A stretch of DNA of 21,614 bases from JAXGRD01 sp050946655 (GTDB lineage Bacteria; Bacillota; Clostridia; Peptostreptococcales; Anaerovoracaceae): contig JBMNVE010000029.1 of NCBI GenBank assembly GCA_050946655.1, forward strand, positions 1 to 21,614, written 5' to 3'. The notes beneath the pieces are model-generated. The model had not been told where the DNA came from and searched no databases. It saw nothing but the letters and a program-made list of their open reading frames with translations. Within the stretch, counting starts at the first letter, position 1. Each line of letters starts with the position of its first letter. This document shows positions 1 to 8,319 of this stretch, one piece after another. A program made the position numbers and the translations under genes.

Positions 1-1824
1 GTTGTACTTTTCTCCCAGGAGGAGGAAATCGTTGATAAACTGTTCCATCAGGTCCGGATCTCCCGTAAGAAATGCCGTGTTGCAACAGGATGCCAGGGCA
101 ATGATTCTCCATTGATCGTTGGAACGCCCCACGGGATGCTCCAGGATCTGCTGCATGGTGACCACGGCCTCCCGCAATTGGCCCCTTCGGTAGCAATGGA
201 CGCCCCGAATCATCAAATAACTGAACTGCCACAGGTCCTCACCGATCCTCTTCTTATCCAGCATCCGGCGAAAAAATGCTGCCGCCGACAGCTTATCCTG
301 TCCCGTTAGGGAAATAAATAGGCTGATGATCAACTTTGTCCGCACCGCACCGCCGGTGAGGAAGCCTGACACCATGGGGATCCTCTTTCGTGCTTCCGCC
401 AGGTTTTGGAAATCATTGGTTTGAAAAGCAATGACCATGACCATCCCGAAGGTATTCATCAGGAAGGAATACTGCTTCCGCTTTCGAAACTCCTCCATGG
501 CCTGAAGAAGGCACACCCAGCTTTCTTCCCGGTCCGTATTGATGTATTTCATCCCCCTGAACAGAAGGAGGCACGGTTCCTTATACGCTTGCTCCCGTGA
601 AAATGCGTTGACCAAGCAAAGAGAGTTCTCCGGTGTGCCATCCAGAAAATCTTGTCTACAACTTTCCGCCGCCAAGCGGAGGGCCTGATCTTCCCTCCCT
701 GCTAAAAGGGCAAAGCGGATGGACTCCTGCAGATCAGTATCCCTGTAGTAATCCGACAACTTGATGTAATGATTTTTTTGTTCCGAAAGAGAAACCGTCT
801 CCCGGAAATGTCTCTCCAAGGCTTCTCGAAAAAGAGCATGAAATCGGTATTTGGTCGGTGTTCCTACGATTTTCTCAATATATAAGTTACTGGTTTCCAG
901 CCATTCCATGAAGCCGTCCGGATCGGCAAGATCAGTCAGTGCTCCCAAGTCCTCTTTGGAGAAATCCTCCAATACGGATAGGTGGATCAAGGTGCCTCTC
1001 TTTTCCTCGTCTAATTTCTGCAGGAACTCATCGAGAAACAGGGCAAAGACATTCTCCTGTTTTCTCAAGGACCGGCCTTCTTCTCCTTCCCGGGTGACAT
1101 CCATCCCATGGCAGATCATATAGATCCCGGCAATCCAGCCCTCTGAGCGAGAAAACAGATAGTCCATCTGCTTTTCGGAAAGTTGCATCCGGTAGGATTC
1201 CCCCACCAGCTCCTTGATCTCTTCCCTTGTAAACAATAGCGACCCCTTGTGGATCTGTTTGATCCTGTCATCCAGGAGCATTTTGCCGGTGACAATGCCC
1301 GGATCTGCTCTGGAGGTAACGATCATGGATACCCAATCGGGCATGTTGGTAGTAAAATATCGTATGGATTCCCCGATGGCCGGGTTGTCAAGGACATTAT
1401 GAAAGTCATCCAATACAAGAAACAGCCTCCCCCCTTTCTCCGGGGGATAGGCTGACATGTCCTGGCAAATCTGGGCATTGAGCAATGCATAGTCTTCTTC
1501 CAGGTCTCCGATACTGTTGAGCATGTGGAGGCTCTCTTCCAAAACAGCCTCCTGATCTGCAAACAATGTTTCCAAAAGGTGACGGTAAAAGACAGGAAGG
1601 AACCCATCCTCCCGTTCCATCCTGTACCATCGGACCCTATCCCTCCGTTGGGACAAGGCCAGTAACACCGCCGTAGTCTTACCGAAACCGGCAGGTGCCA
1701 CCAAAACCACCAGACGACCCTCTTCAATCTTCAGATCTCGAATCCTCTGGGTGAACAAGCTTCTCATGGGCGCGTCCGGCACCAAAAGCTTGGATTTCAA
1801 AAAGGGTATTTTATCTACCTTCAC
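1..1824 (-). CDS. LuxR-family transcriptional regulator, MalT/LAL type (3' end outside window)
   Basis: This reading frame is open without a stop from 1824 to the window edge (608 codons), so it is an N-terminal fragment of a large protein. A P-loop APAGFGKTT lies at about residues 43-51 and a Walker B LFLVLDDFHNV around D139-D140. This is the STAND-ATPase arrangement of MalT-like LuxR regulators (usually about 850-900 aa), in which ATP and an inducer drive oligomerisation and a C-terminal LuxR helix-turn-helix binds DNA. The helical-repeat sensor region follows the ATPase, but the DNA-binding domain would lie beyond base 1. I chose the GTG at 1824-1822 because GAGAGGGAG lies just upstream and the family normally starts about 10 residues before the KSKLLVP segment; ATG at 1854 is an alternative without a good ribosome site. 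It lies downstream of kamE in the same direction, but its target is unknown. The family call is firm; the role is not. Confidence 0.85.
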   Translation of the reverse strand, partial: MKVDKIPFLKSKLLVPDAPMRSLFTQRIRDLKIEEGRLVVLVAPAGFGKTTAVLLALSQRRDRVRWYRMEREDGFLPVFYRHLLETLFADQEAVLEESLHMLNSIGDLEEDYALLNAQICQDMSAYPPEKGGRLFLVLDDFHNVLDNPAIGESIRYFTTNMPDWVSMIVTSRADPGIVTGKMLLDDRIKQIHKGSLLFTREEIKELVGESYRMQLSEKQMDYLFSRSEGWIAGIYMICHGMDVTREGEEGRSLRKQENVFALFLDEFLQKLDEEKRGTLIHLSVLEDFSKEDLGALTDLADPDGFMEWLETSNLYIEKIVGTPTKYRFHALFREALERHFRETVSLSEQKNHYIKLSDYYRDTDLQESIRFALLAGREDQALRLAAESCRQDFLDGTPENSLCLVNAFSREQAYKEPCLLLFRGMKYINTDREESWVCLLQAMEEFRKRKQYSFLMNTFGMVMVIAFQTNDFQNLAEARKRIPMVSGFLTGGAVRTKLIISLFISLTGQDKLSAAAFFRRMLDKKRIGEDLWQFSYLMIRGVHCYRRGQLREAVVTMQQILEHPVGRSNDQWRIIALASCCNTAFLTGDPDLMEQFINDFLLLGEKYN

Positions 1825-1927
1825 ACGCTCCCTCTCTTTTCCTTCTTTTATCATACACCATAAACCCAAAAAAATAAAAGAAAAAAAATCCATCCTTTTT
1901 CTTTACCGGGAAGATATGGCTGCAAAT

Positions 1928-1954
1928 GAGGGGATCCGGCTACCGGACCCCCTC
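1928..1954 (-). terminator. Hairpin downstream of kamE, probable end of the kam operon transcript
   Basis: Arms 1928-1939 and 1943-1954 pair at 11 of 12 positions around a 3-nt loop, 35 bp after the kamE stop. The stem is GC-rich. On the minus strand it is not followed directly by a T-run (a long T-rich stretch comes only around 1890-1862), so it is an imperfect intrinsic terminator or an RNA 3'-end stabiliser. I see no clear promoter for the next gene in the remaining 1825-1927, which is mostly an A/T-rich tract. Confidence 0.55.
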
Positions 1955-1989
1955 GTTAGGAGAAAGGAAAAAAGTTGTGTGTTTCTTGT

Positions 1990-2760
1990 TTACGCTCTTC
2001 CCCGCTTGACGATTTCCGTCAGTACGAAGGATGCCACATCCTCTGCATAGGTGTGGGCGCCGAAGCCGGCGTCATATCCCAGTTCCTGTGCCAGCTCATG
2101 GGAAATCCTGGGGCCACCGCAGACAAGGATGACTTTATCTCTCAGCCCTTCGGCCTCCATCAGCTCTACCATGTTGGTCAAATTCTGGATGTGAATGTCC
2201 TTTTGAGTGACCGTCTGAGAAATCAGGATGGCATCGGCATCCACTTCCTTGGCCTTGGCGATAAGTTCCTCGTTGGGTACCTGGCTTCCCATGTTGATGG
2301 CTTCGATCCCTTCAAACCGCTCCAAACCGAAGTGGCCGTGGAAGCCCTTCATGTTCATGATAGCATCGATCCCCACCGTATGGGCATCACTCCCGGTGGA
2401 TGCCCCCACCATGACCACTTCACGCTTGATGTTGTCCTTGATGTACTGGGCACATTCGATCCGGTCCATCACATCCACTTCCACCTTGGTGACCTTGATG
2501 GAAGTGTAGTCCACAGTATGCTGGCATTTCCCGTAGACGATGAAGAAGGTGTATCCGCCCCCCATGTCCTTGGAATAGACCACTTGGGGCTCATCGAAGC
2601 CCATTTTCTTTGCCAGTATCTTTGCCGCCTCTGAGGCCTCTTCCCCGTAAGGGACAGGCAGAGTAAAGGCAAGCTCTGTCATGCCATCGTTCATGGTGTC
2701 CCCGTAGGGCTTCACCTTGGTTAAATCAACTTGAGAAGTTGCTACATTGTTCAGACTCAT
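1990..2760 (-). CDS. kamE: Lysine 5,6-aminomutase, beta subunit (B12-binding)
   Basis: This 256-residue protein is the small subunit of the adenosylcobalamin- and PLP-dependent lysine 5,6-aminomutase. The enzyme moves the terminal amino group of L-beta-lysine to give 3,5-diaminohexanoate (or acts on D-lysine). The base-off cobalamin motif DAHTVG is at residues 125-130, with H127 as expected axial cobalt ligand. K138 in NMKG lies 11 residues later, as do the His and PLP-imine Lys (H133/K144) of the Clostridium sticklandii enzyme. The C-terminal half is a Rossmann-like B12 domain (CGGPRIS near 214-220, ELGYDAGFG near 226-234). Its ATG overlaps the kamD stop by one base (TAATG), with GGGAGG inside the kamD end, so the two subunits are translationally coupled for stoichiometric production. 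It is the last gene of the operon. Confidence 0.96.
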   Translation of the reverse strand: MSLNNVATSQVDLTKVKPYGDTMNDGMTELAFTLPVPYGEEASEAAKILAKKMGFDEPQVVYSKDMGGGYTFFIVYGKCQHTVDYTSIKVTKVEVDVMDRIECAQYIKDNIKREVVMVGASTGSDAHTVGIDAIMNMKGFHGHFGLERFEGIEAINMGSQVPNEELIAKAKEVDADAILISQTVTQKDIHIQNLTNMVELMEAEGLRDKVILVCGGPRISHELAQELGYDAGFGAHTYAEDVASFVLTEIVKRGRA

Positions 2761-4316
2761 TATTTTGCACCTCCCATCATCAATGGAATAAACGGATTGA
2801 TGTATTGATCGTCCTTCATGCAGACGCCGTCCAGACCTTTGCCTCCATCTCTGGGTCTCTTGACCCCGCCGAATTTACCCTGCTCGATGGTGGTAAACAG
2901 GCCGTCTTTTTCGATCTGTAGGAGGAGCTGTTCCGCATCCTTCAAGACTTCTTGCGCCCGCTTCTGCATGATGCCGTTTTCCTTGTATAGGACTTCTTCC
3001 CCCAGGTCCCGAGCGTTGTTGAAGATGTATGACGCATTTTCAATGGACAAGTACCTGTCCTGCATGTGAGGCGTATGAATGGCCTCCGTGGGCATGCCCA
3101 GCAGCTGTAGGGATTGTCCCGACCACACGGCAATCAAGTTGAAAAGTGCGTCCTGGATATGTCCCTTAAAGATGTTCCCCGTCATGAACTTGGTGGGAGG
3201 CATGTACTTGAGAGGTGCCTTGGGGAAGATCTCCCTTGCCATGATGGCCTGGGCCAACTCGTAGAGGAAGCCGTTTTCGATATCCGGATCCATTTCAAAG
3301 GCGTGCCCCAGCCCCATCTGCTCTTCCTTGATGTTTGCCAGCACAGCAAACTGTTCGTTGATGAACTGGGAAGCGGTGACCGTGTATGCCGAATCAAAGG
3401 CATCGTCGGTAGTCAAGTAGTTGTCTTCCCCGGAGTTGAAGATGATGCCGCTGTAGCCGATGATGACCCTGGAGAAGAACTGGTCGATGAGTGTCCTCTG
3501 CATGTTGATGTCTCGGAAGAGGATGCCGTAGAGGGCGTCGTTGAGTAGCACGTCCAATCTTTCCATGGCACCCATGGCAGCGATCTCCGCCATGCACATG
3601 CCGGAGGAGTAGTTACAAAGCCTTACGTACTTGCCGTTCTCTTCCCCCACCTTATCCAACGCTTTACGCATGATCCGGAAGTTTTCCTGAGTGGCATAAG
3701 TTCCGCCGAAGCCTTCTGTGGTAGGGCCGTAGGGCACGTAGTCCAAAAGGCTTTGGGCTGTGGTACGGATGACCGCAATGATATCCGCCCCTTGGCGGGC
3801 TGCCGCCTCTGCCTGGACCACATCTTCGTAGATGTTTCCTGTGGCAACGATGACGTAGAGGTAGGGTCGCCGTCCCTCGCCGATGGTGTTGATATACTCA
3901 TCCCGCTTGGCCGTCTGTTCTCTGATGCCCGCCAAAGTTTTTTCGATAGTGGGCATCAACTTTTCTTCCGCTTCTTTAGAAGAGGCCGTAGGTAACTCTG
4001 TGATCTTCAATTCTCCGGCGGAAGCCTTCTCTGCGATTTCCTGGGGAGAAAGTCCGGTCTGGATCATGGCATTGCCCATCCAGTAAGCCGCCCCCCTGGG
4101 AAGACCCCCCGCATCCTTCAGCTGGTCCACCAAAACATTGGGAAGAGGTGTTTCCACATCGTCCACTCCGTCCACACCGAGAAGTCGCAGAACCGTTCGT
4201 TCCGTGCTCACCGTGGTGTGCCTTTCGATGAAGCTCTGCATCTCCTTTGCGATCCTCCCCGCAGAGGACCTGGCGCTTTCGATTACCTTTGGATCGAGAT
4301 TCAATTTACTTTTCAT
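2760..4316 (-). CDS. kamD: Lysine 5,6-aminomutase, alpha subunit
   Basis: The 518-residue length matches the clostridial KamD family (about 516 aa). KamD forms the TIM-barrel catalytic subunit that binds most of the PLP and the substrate and caps the adenosylcobalamin carried by KamE. Recognisable family segments include the PLPNVLVDQL/GLPRGAAYWMGN region near the N-terminus, the NYSSGMCMAEIAAMGAMERLD region in the middle, and the C-terminal GGVKRPRDGGKGLDGV. It starts 14 bp after the kamC stop and overlaps kamE by one base. With KamE it performs the second step of the beta-lysine route after KamA. No frameshift or missing segment is visible. Confidence 0.96.
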   Translation of the reverse strand: MKSKLNLDPKVIESARSSAGRIAKEMQSFIERHTTVSTERTVLRLLGVDGVDDVETPLPNVLVDQLKDAGGLPRGAAYWMGNAMIQTGLSPQEIAEKASAGELKITELPTASSKEAEEKLMPTIEKTLAGIREQTAKRDEYINTIGEGRRPYLYVIVATGNIYEDVVQAEAAARQGADIIAVIRTTAQSLLDYVPYGPTTEGFGGTYATQENFRIMRKALDKVGEENGKYVRLCNYSSGMCMAEIAAMGAMERLDVLLNDALYGILFRDINMQRTLIDQFFSRVIIGYSGIIFNSGEDNYLTTDDAFDSAYTVTASQFINEQFAVLANIKEEQMGLGHAFEMDPDIENGFLYELAQAIMAREIFPKAPLKYMPPTKFMTGNIFKGHIQDALFNLIAVWSGQSLQLLGMPTEAIHTPHMQDRYLSIENASYIFNNARDLGEEVLYKENGIMQKRAQEVLKDAEQLLLQIEKDGLFTTIEQGKFGGVKRPRDGGKGLDGVCMKDDQYINPFIPLMMGGAK

Positions 4317-4330
4317 CCTAATCTCCTTTA

Positions 4331-5977
4331 CTACTTGTTTTCCTTCAAATATTCCTTCGCTTTTTCTATGATCTCATCGCCGATTCCCAACATCTTGGCG
4401 ATGTTCAGTGCATCTTTAGGGATTTCCCCTTGTCCTTTTACCTTGGTGAGACGGTAGTCCATATATTTTCCGATGATATCGATGCGGCTCTTTCGGTCCG
4501 CGTACCTGATTTCCTTGTTGAGTTTTTCGAAGTCCGCATTGGCCAGACCCACCACCTGCATATTTTCCACGGAAGTCCCGGCGGTGTGGATATCGAAATG
4601 AGTGGTGATCAAGGTGATATAGTTCTTGTCCTTCAGATATTCCACCAGACTCCTGGTCAATGCCAGGCCTTCCGCCGGATTGGTTCCGCTGGCGATTTCA
4701 TCGATGAGGATCAGGGATCTGTCCTTGCTCCGGTCCAAGATCTCCTTCAACTCCTCCATCTCGCTTCCGAAGCTGGAGAGCCCCCGCTCCAGGGATTGAC
4801 TGTCTCCGATGAGCATCTGCATATAGGAAGACAGCCCTATCTTTGCATGCTGTGCCGGAACGAAGTATCCGTATTGAGCCATGACGGCAATGAGTCCCAC
4901 CAGTTTCAGCGTCACGGTCTTGCCACCCATATTGGCTCCCGTGATGCAGCTGACTCCCGGCTCCAGGGTGACGCTGATGGGGATGTATGATTTTTCTTTT
5001 GCCAGGAGAAGGTCCTCCACATATAGGTGGCGCCCTTCCCTTATCTCAATTCGGTAATCCTCGGAAATCTCCGGCTGTGTGCATTGATTTTTGTGGCTGT
5101 AGACCGCCTTGGCCAAGGTCAGGTCCAGTTTTCCGATCCTCCTGCAATTTCCCAGGAGCAGGCGGTGATTCTTCCAGACTTCCCGGGAGAGCTCCTCTCG
5201 GATCCGTTCCTCTTCGGCTTCAAGGGCTTCATTGATCTTGTCCGTTTGCCGACGAATTTCATCGGTGTGACTGCTGGCGGCCAGAGAAAAGGTGATGGAC
5301 ATATAGTCCTGGTCGGTAATCTCCAGCTGTGATATTTCACTGAGCTTTTGGACTTCCTCCATGTCGCTTTTGGAAACGGTAGTGTCGAACTTGGGGGTGA
5401 GGGTCACCCCGTAGGCGGACTTGATCTCTTCTCGCAATGCTTTCTGCACTTTCCGAAGGGAGATTTCCAGTTGCCTTTTTTCTCCTCTCAGGTCAGCCAA
5501 TTTTTTCGAGAATTCCTCGTAGATATAGAAGGTACCCAATCGATCCTTTCTGGGGTCCAACCGGTCCAAGAGGCAAGTTACATCCCCGGGAACGAACTCT
5601 TCGGGAATGTGGGCCTTGGCCTTCTTTAGCAAATCCACCAGCTGGGTCATTCCCAGCAGGAGCATCTTCAGTTCAAAGAGTTCCACCACCGACAGGACAT
5701 TGTCCTTGCTCCTGGTGATGGTGTGAGAGATATCCTTCATATCGTGGAAGACCTTGGCGTAGATGTCCTGGTGAAGTTCCTCTTCACCGGTGATCAGGTC
5801 CAGCATCCAATCTATCCGCTGAAACTCTTCCCGCAGCTGATCTTCTTCCCCGGGGAAGAAGGGTTTCTGCTCCTTCAAGGCCAGTTTTCCAAAAGGCGTC
5901 CCTAAATGAAGCTGAGAAATGACATAGTCCAGTCCTGCCTCTCTTCTTGTTTTTACATTTGCCAGCCTTCTGCTCAT
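4331..5977 (-). CDS. kamC: MutS-related ATPase, lysine 5,6-aminomutase reactivase component
   Basis: This 548-residue protein has a MutS-type ABC ATPase domain at its C-terminal end: Walker A TGANMGGKT at 346-354, a signature-like segment GDSQSLERGLSSFGSE at about 391-406, Walker B LILIDE around 422-427, and a switch His in ITTHFD near 460. The mismatch-recognition domain of true MutS is absent. The N-terminal half is helical with a probable coiled coil near 155-270, resembling the MutS core and clamp. In lysine and ornithine fermentation clusters this MutS-like protein sits next to the B12 aminomutase genes and is proposed, with KamB, to exchange damaged cobalamin in the inactivated enzyme. 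I infer that role from family and context; it is not DNA repair. It is 9 bp after kamB and 14 bp before kamD. Confidence 0.85.
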   Translation of the reverse strand: MSRRLANVKTRREAGLDYVISQLHLGTPFGKLALKEQKPFFPGEEDQLREEFQRIDWMLDLITGEEELHQDIYAKVFHDMKDISHTITRSKDNVLSVVELFELKMLLLGMTQLVDLLKKAKAHIPEEFVPGDVTCLLDRLDPRKDRLGTFYIYEEFSKKLADLRGEKRQLEISLRKVQKALREEIKSAYGVTLTPKFDTTVSKSDMEEVQKLSEISQLEITDQDYMSITFSLAASSHTDEIRRQTDKINEALEAEEERIREELSREVWKNHRLLLGNCRRIGKLDLTLAKAVYSHKNQCTQPEISEDYRIEIREGRHLYVEDLLLAKEKSYIPISVTLEPGVSCITGANMGGKTVTLKLVGLIAVMAQYGYFVPAQHAKIGLSSYMQMLIGDSQSLERGLSSFGSEMEELKEILDRSKDRSLILIDEIASGTNPAEGLALTRSLVEYLKDKNYITLITTHFDIHTAGTSVENMQVVGLANADFEKLNKEIRYADRKSRIDIIGKYMDYRLTKVKGQGEIPKDALNIAKMLGIGDEIIEKAKEYLKENK

Positions 5978-5986
5978 GAAATCCTC

Positions 5987-7003
5987 CTACAGTCTCACAT
6001 CGATCACCGGTATGTCCGGGATCGCCTGTTGCACCGCATCCCGCAGCACTTTGTGGTCGAAGGCATAGCCTCCTGGCGCAAAGGGATTGACCGTGATCGC
6101 CGCCACTGCAATGTTCTGCAGCACGCCGACCCTCAGCCCTTTTTTCACCAGCCGCTGCCATGATGTATCGTCTATAAAGATTTTCGTCGGATCTTTTACG
6201 ATAAATTGAATGTTTTTTAGCTTCTTGGGGGTAATATCCTGGATCACACTTTTGGTGAAGGCCCCGGGAAGATACACATATTTCGTGTCTTCCCCTATGG
6301 CCTCATCCAGAAATCTGCCACAGCTGAGTCCCGTCTTCAGATCAAGGGCCTCTACCCATTGAGAGGATATCACAAGGATGGGGTCATCCTCTTTCCGCGC
6401 ATGAATCTCCCTCAAGGCCTCTTTTTCTGTGAAAACAGGTAAGCTGTATAAATTGACGATGTGTGCGGTCTGCGCCACCACCCGGTTCATGCTCCTGGAA
6501 AGGACCGCCCCGGTGGCAATGATGATGGCATCGGAGGTATCCGGCGCAGCGATGGATTTACGATCTATTGCTCCATCGATGAGAATAAACTCAGCACCCA
6601 ACTCTTCCATTTCCCGGCACATTTCCTTTGTCTCGGCGGTGGCCAGCGGTCCTGCGATCTGCACGTATCCGCTTTCCGCCACCCGGCACAGGAGGATCTC
6701 TCCCATGGGGGTGCGAAAGTCGGTCATTCGCAGGATCTCCAGGCCGCTTTCCGCCAAGTCATAAAGCATCCTGGGGACGGAAACGATGGTCCCCGTCTCC
6801 AGGTATACTTTCGGCTTGTCTGTTCCCGTGACCAAATCCGTATTTTCTCCGTCTCTTCCCGTAGAAGTGACACCTAAAACGATGCCCTCGTCCATGGCCT
6901 CTTCGATGAGATAGTTTAATGTCGTCGTCTTTCCTGCGTTCTTGGCCATCCCTACGATGGAGACTGTATCGTATTTTTCTTTCAGATCGGTCATCAGTCC
7001 CAT
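5987..7003 (-). CDS. kamB: P-loop protein, lysine 5,6-aminomutase reactivase component
   Basis: This 338-residue protein begins with a P-loop GMAKNAGKT at residues 18-26, followed by a GTP/ATPase-like core (GVTSTGRDGEN near 39-49, FILIDGAIDRKS near 138-149). It is found only beside lysine 5,6-aminomutase genes in the clusters I know, where KamB and KamC are the proposed reactivation pair. The nucleotide used and the biochemical step are not evident from sequence. The ribosome site before the first ATG is weak, and an in-frame ATG three codons later is possible. With only 14 bp after the kamA stop, translation may depend on coupling. Confidence 0.8.
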   Translation of the reverse strand: MGLMTDLKEKYDTVSIVGMAKNAGKTTTLNYLIEEAMDEGIVLGVTSTGRDGENTDLVTGTDKPKVYLETGTIVSVPRMLYDLAESGLEILRMTDFRTPMGEILLCRVAESGYVQIAGPLATAETKEMCREMEELGAEFILIDGAIDRKSIAAPDTSDAIIIATGAVLSRSMNRVVAQTAHIVNLYSLPVFTEKEALREIHARKEDDPILVISSQWVEALDLKTGLSCGRFLDEAIGEDTKYVYLPGAFTKSVIQDITPKKLKNIQFIVKDPTKIFIDDTSWQRLVKKGLRVGVLQNIAVAAITVNPFAPGGYAFDHKVLRDAVQQAIPDIPVIDVRL

Positions 7004-7017
7004 ATGTATTTCCGTTC

Positions 7018-8277
7018 TTATTTCTCGTTTCGCTGATGTCGCATCAGGCCCGTAGGCTCCATGGACATTCTCTCTCCGGCCAGGAGTCCCGCAACCCCCT
7101 CGTAGTGGTATTCCTTCTTGCCGGTGCAGTAATCACATTTGCATTCCACATCTTCCATGTGCTCAGGCTCGGAGTATGTGGTGATGACACCCTCGTAGTT
7201 TCGCAGAACCACCTTGTCCGGTCCCTGTGAAATGACGTACTGAGGCATGACCGGCGTCTTTCCGCCACCACCCGGTGCGTCTACCACAAAGGTGGGCACT
7301 GCGTATCCGGAGGTATGTCCTCTCAAACCTTCGATGATCTCGATACCCTTGGCCACCTTGGTACGGAAGTGTTCTATTCCCAGAGACAGGTCGCACTGGT
7401 AGATGTAGTAAGGTCTTACCCTGTTCTTCACCAGCTTGTGGACCAGATCCCGCATGATATGGGGACAGTCGTTGACGCCTCTGAGAAGAACCGACTGGTT
7501 CCCCAGAGGGATTCCGGCATCGGCCAATTTCCTACATGCTTCCGCTGCTTCCGGGGTGATTTCCTTGGAGTGGTTAAAGTGGGTGTTTAGCCAAATGGGG
7601 TGGTATTTTTTCAGCATGTCACAGAGTTTGTCGGTGATCCTCTGGGGCATGACCACAGGGGTCCTGGATCCCAGTCGGACGATCTCCACGTGATCGATCT
7701 TTCTCAGCTCACTGATGATGTACTCCAAGGTATCATCTTCTACGCACAGACAGTCACCGCCGGAAAGGAGCACATCCCGTACTTCCGGCGTCCTCTTGAT
7801 ATATTCGATACATGCATCGATGTCTTCTCTGGTCCTGATCCCGTCCGTCTCGCCGGCCAGTCTTCTCCTGGTACAGTGCCTGCAGTACATGGAGCACTGA
7901 TCGGTGATGAGGAAGAGTACCCTGTCGGGGTATCTGTGGGTAAGGCCCGGTGCGGGAGAGTCCTCATCTTCATGAAGGGGGTCCAGCATATCCGCTTCGC
8001 CTCTGTGGGTCTCCGCCAGTGTGGGGACCGCCTGCATCCTCACGGGACATCTGGGATCATCCGGATCCATGAGGGAGGCGTAGTAGGGAGTGATCCCTAC
8101 TCGAAAGCCGTCCATTACTTTTGTGATATCTTCTCTTTCCTTATCGGTCAAGTTGATCACCGACCCGATGGCTTCCACCGTAGTCAGACGGTTGCCGATC
8201 TGCCAACGCCAGTCATTCCACTGCTCATCGGTGACATCCTTCCAAAGGGGAACATCTTTCCAATTTCTGATAGCCAT
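7018..8277 (-). CDS. kamA: L-lysine 2,3-aminomutase
   Basis: This is a radical-SAM, PLP-dependent enzyme that converts L-lysine to L-beta-lysine, the first step of lysine fermentation. At 419 residues it is the length of the Clostridium subterminale SB4 enzyme (416). The 4Fe-4S cluster motif is C128-x3-C132-x2-C135. The PLP lysine is K340 in GGGGKTP. D296 (QCDLS) and D333 (VVDAPG) match the two substrate-amine-binding aspartates. C271 and the C-terminal cluster C379/C381/C384 match the structural zinc ligands of the family. The gene follows kdd by 42 bp and has good ribosome sites (AGGAG and AAGGA). It is distinct from EpmB, the lysine modification enzyme, which lacks this clustered context. 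Confidence 0.97.
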   Translation of the reverse strand: MAIRNWKDVPLWKDVTDEQWNDWRWQIGNRLTTVEAIGSVINLTDKEREDITKVMDGFRVGITPYYASLMDPDDPRCPVRMQAVPTLAETHRGEADMLDPLHEDEDSPAPGLTHRYPDRVLFLITDQCSMYCRHCTRRRLAGETDGIRTREDIDACIEYIKRTPEVRDVLLSGGDCLCVEDDTLEYIISELRKIDHVEIVRLGSRTPVVMPQRITDKLCDMLKKYHPIWLNTHFNHSKEITPEAAEACRKLADAGIPLGNQSVLLRGVNDCPHIMRDLVHKLVKNRVRPYYIYQCDLSLGIEHFRTKVAKGIEIIEGLRGHTSGYAVPTFVVDAPGGGGKTPVMPQYVISQGPDKVVLRNYEGVITTYSEPEHMEDVECKCDYCTGKKEYHYEGVAGLLAGERMSMEPTGLMRHQRNEK

Positions 8278-8319
8278 TTTTCCTTTACTCCTTTTCTCAT
8301 AATCGCCTATCCGGGCAGA

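Noticed and set aside
1323..1727. Short minus-strand frames at 1323-1727 and 1406-1630
   Set aside because: They are out-of-frame shadows of the uninterrupted MalT-like frame, which contains the P-loop and Walker B motifs and runs off the window edge.
4331..5977. Annotation of this gene as DNA mismatch repair protein MutS/MutS2
   Set aside because: The mismatch-recognition and Smr domains are missing and it is locked inside the aminomutase operon, so the KamC reading is better supported.
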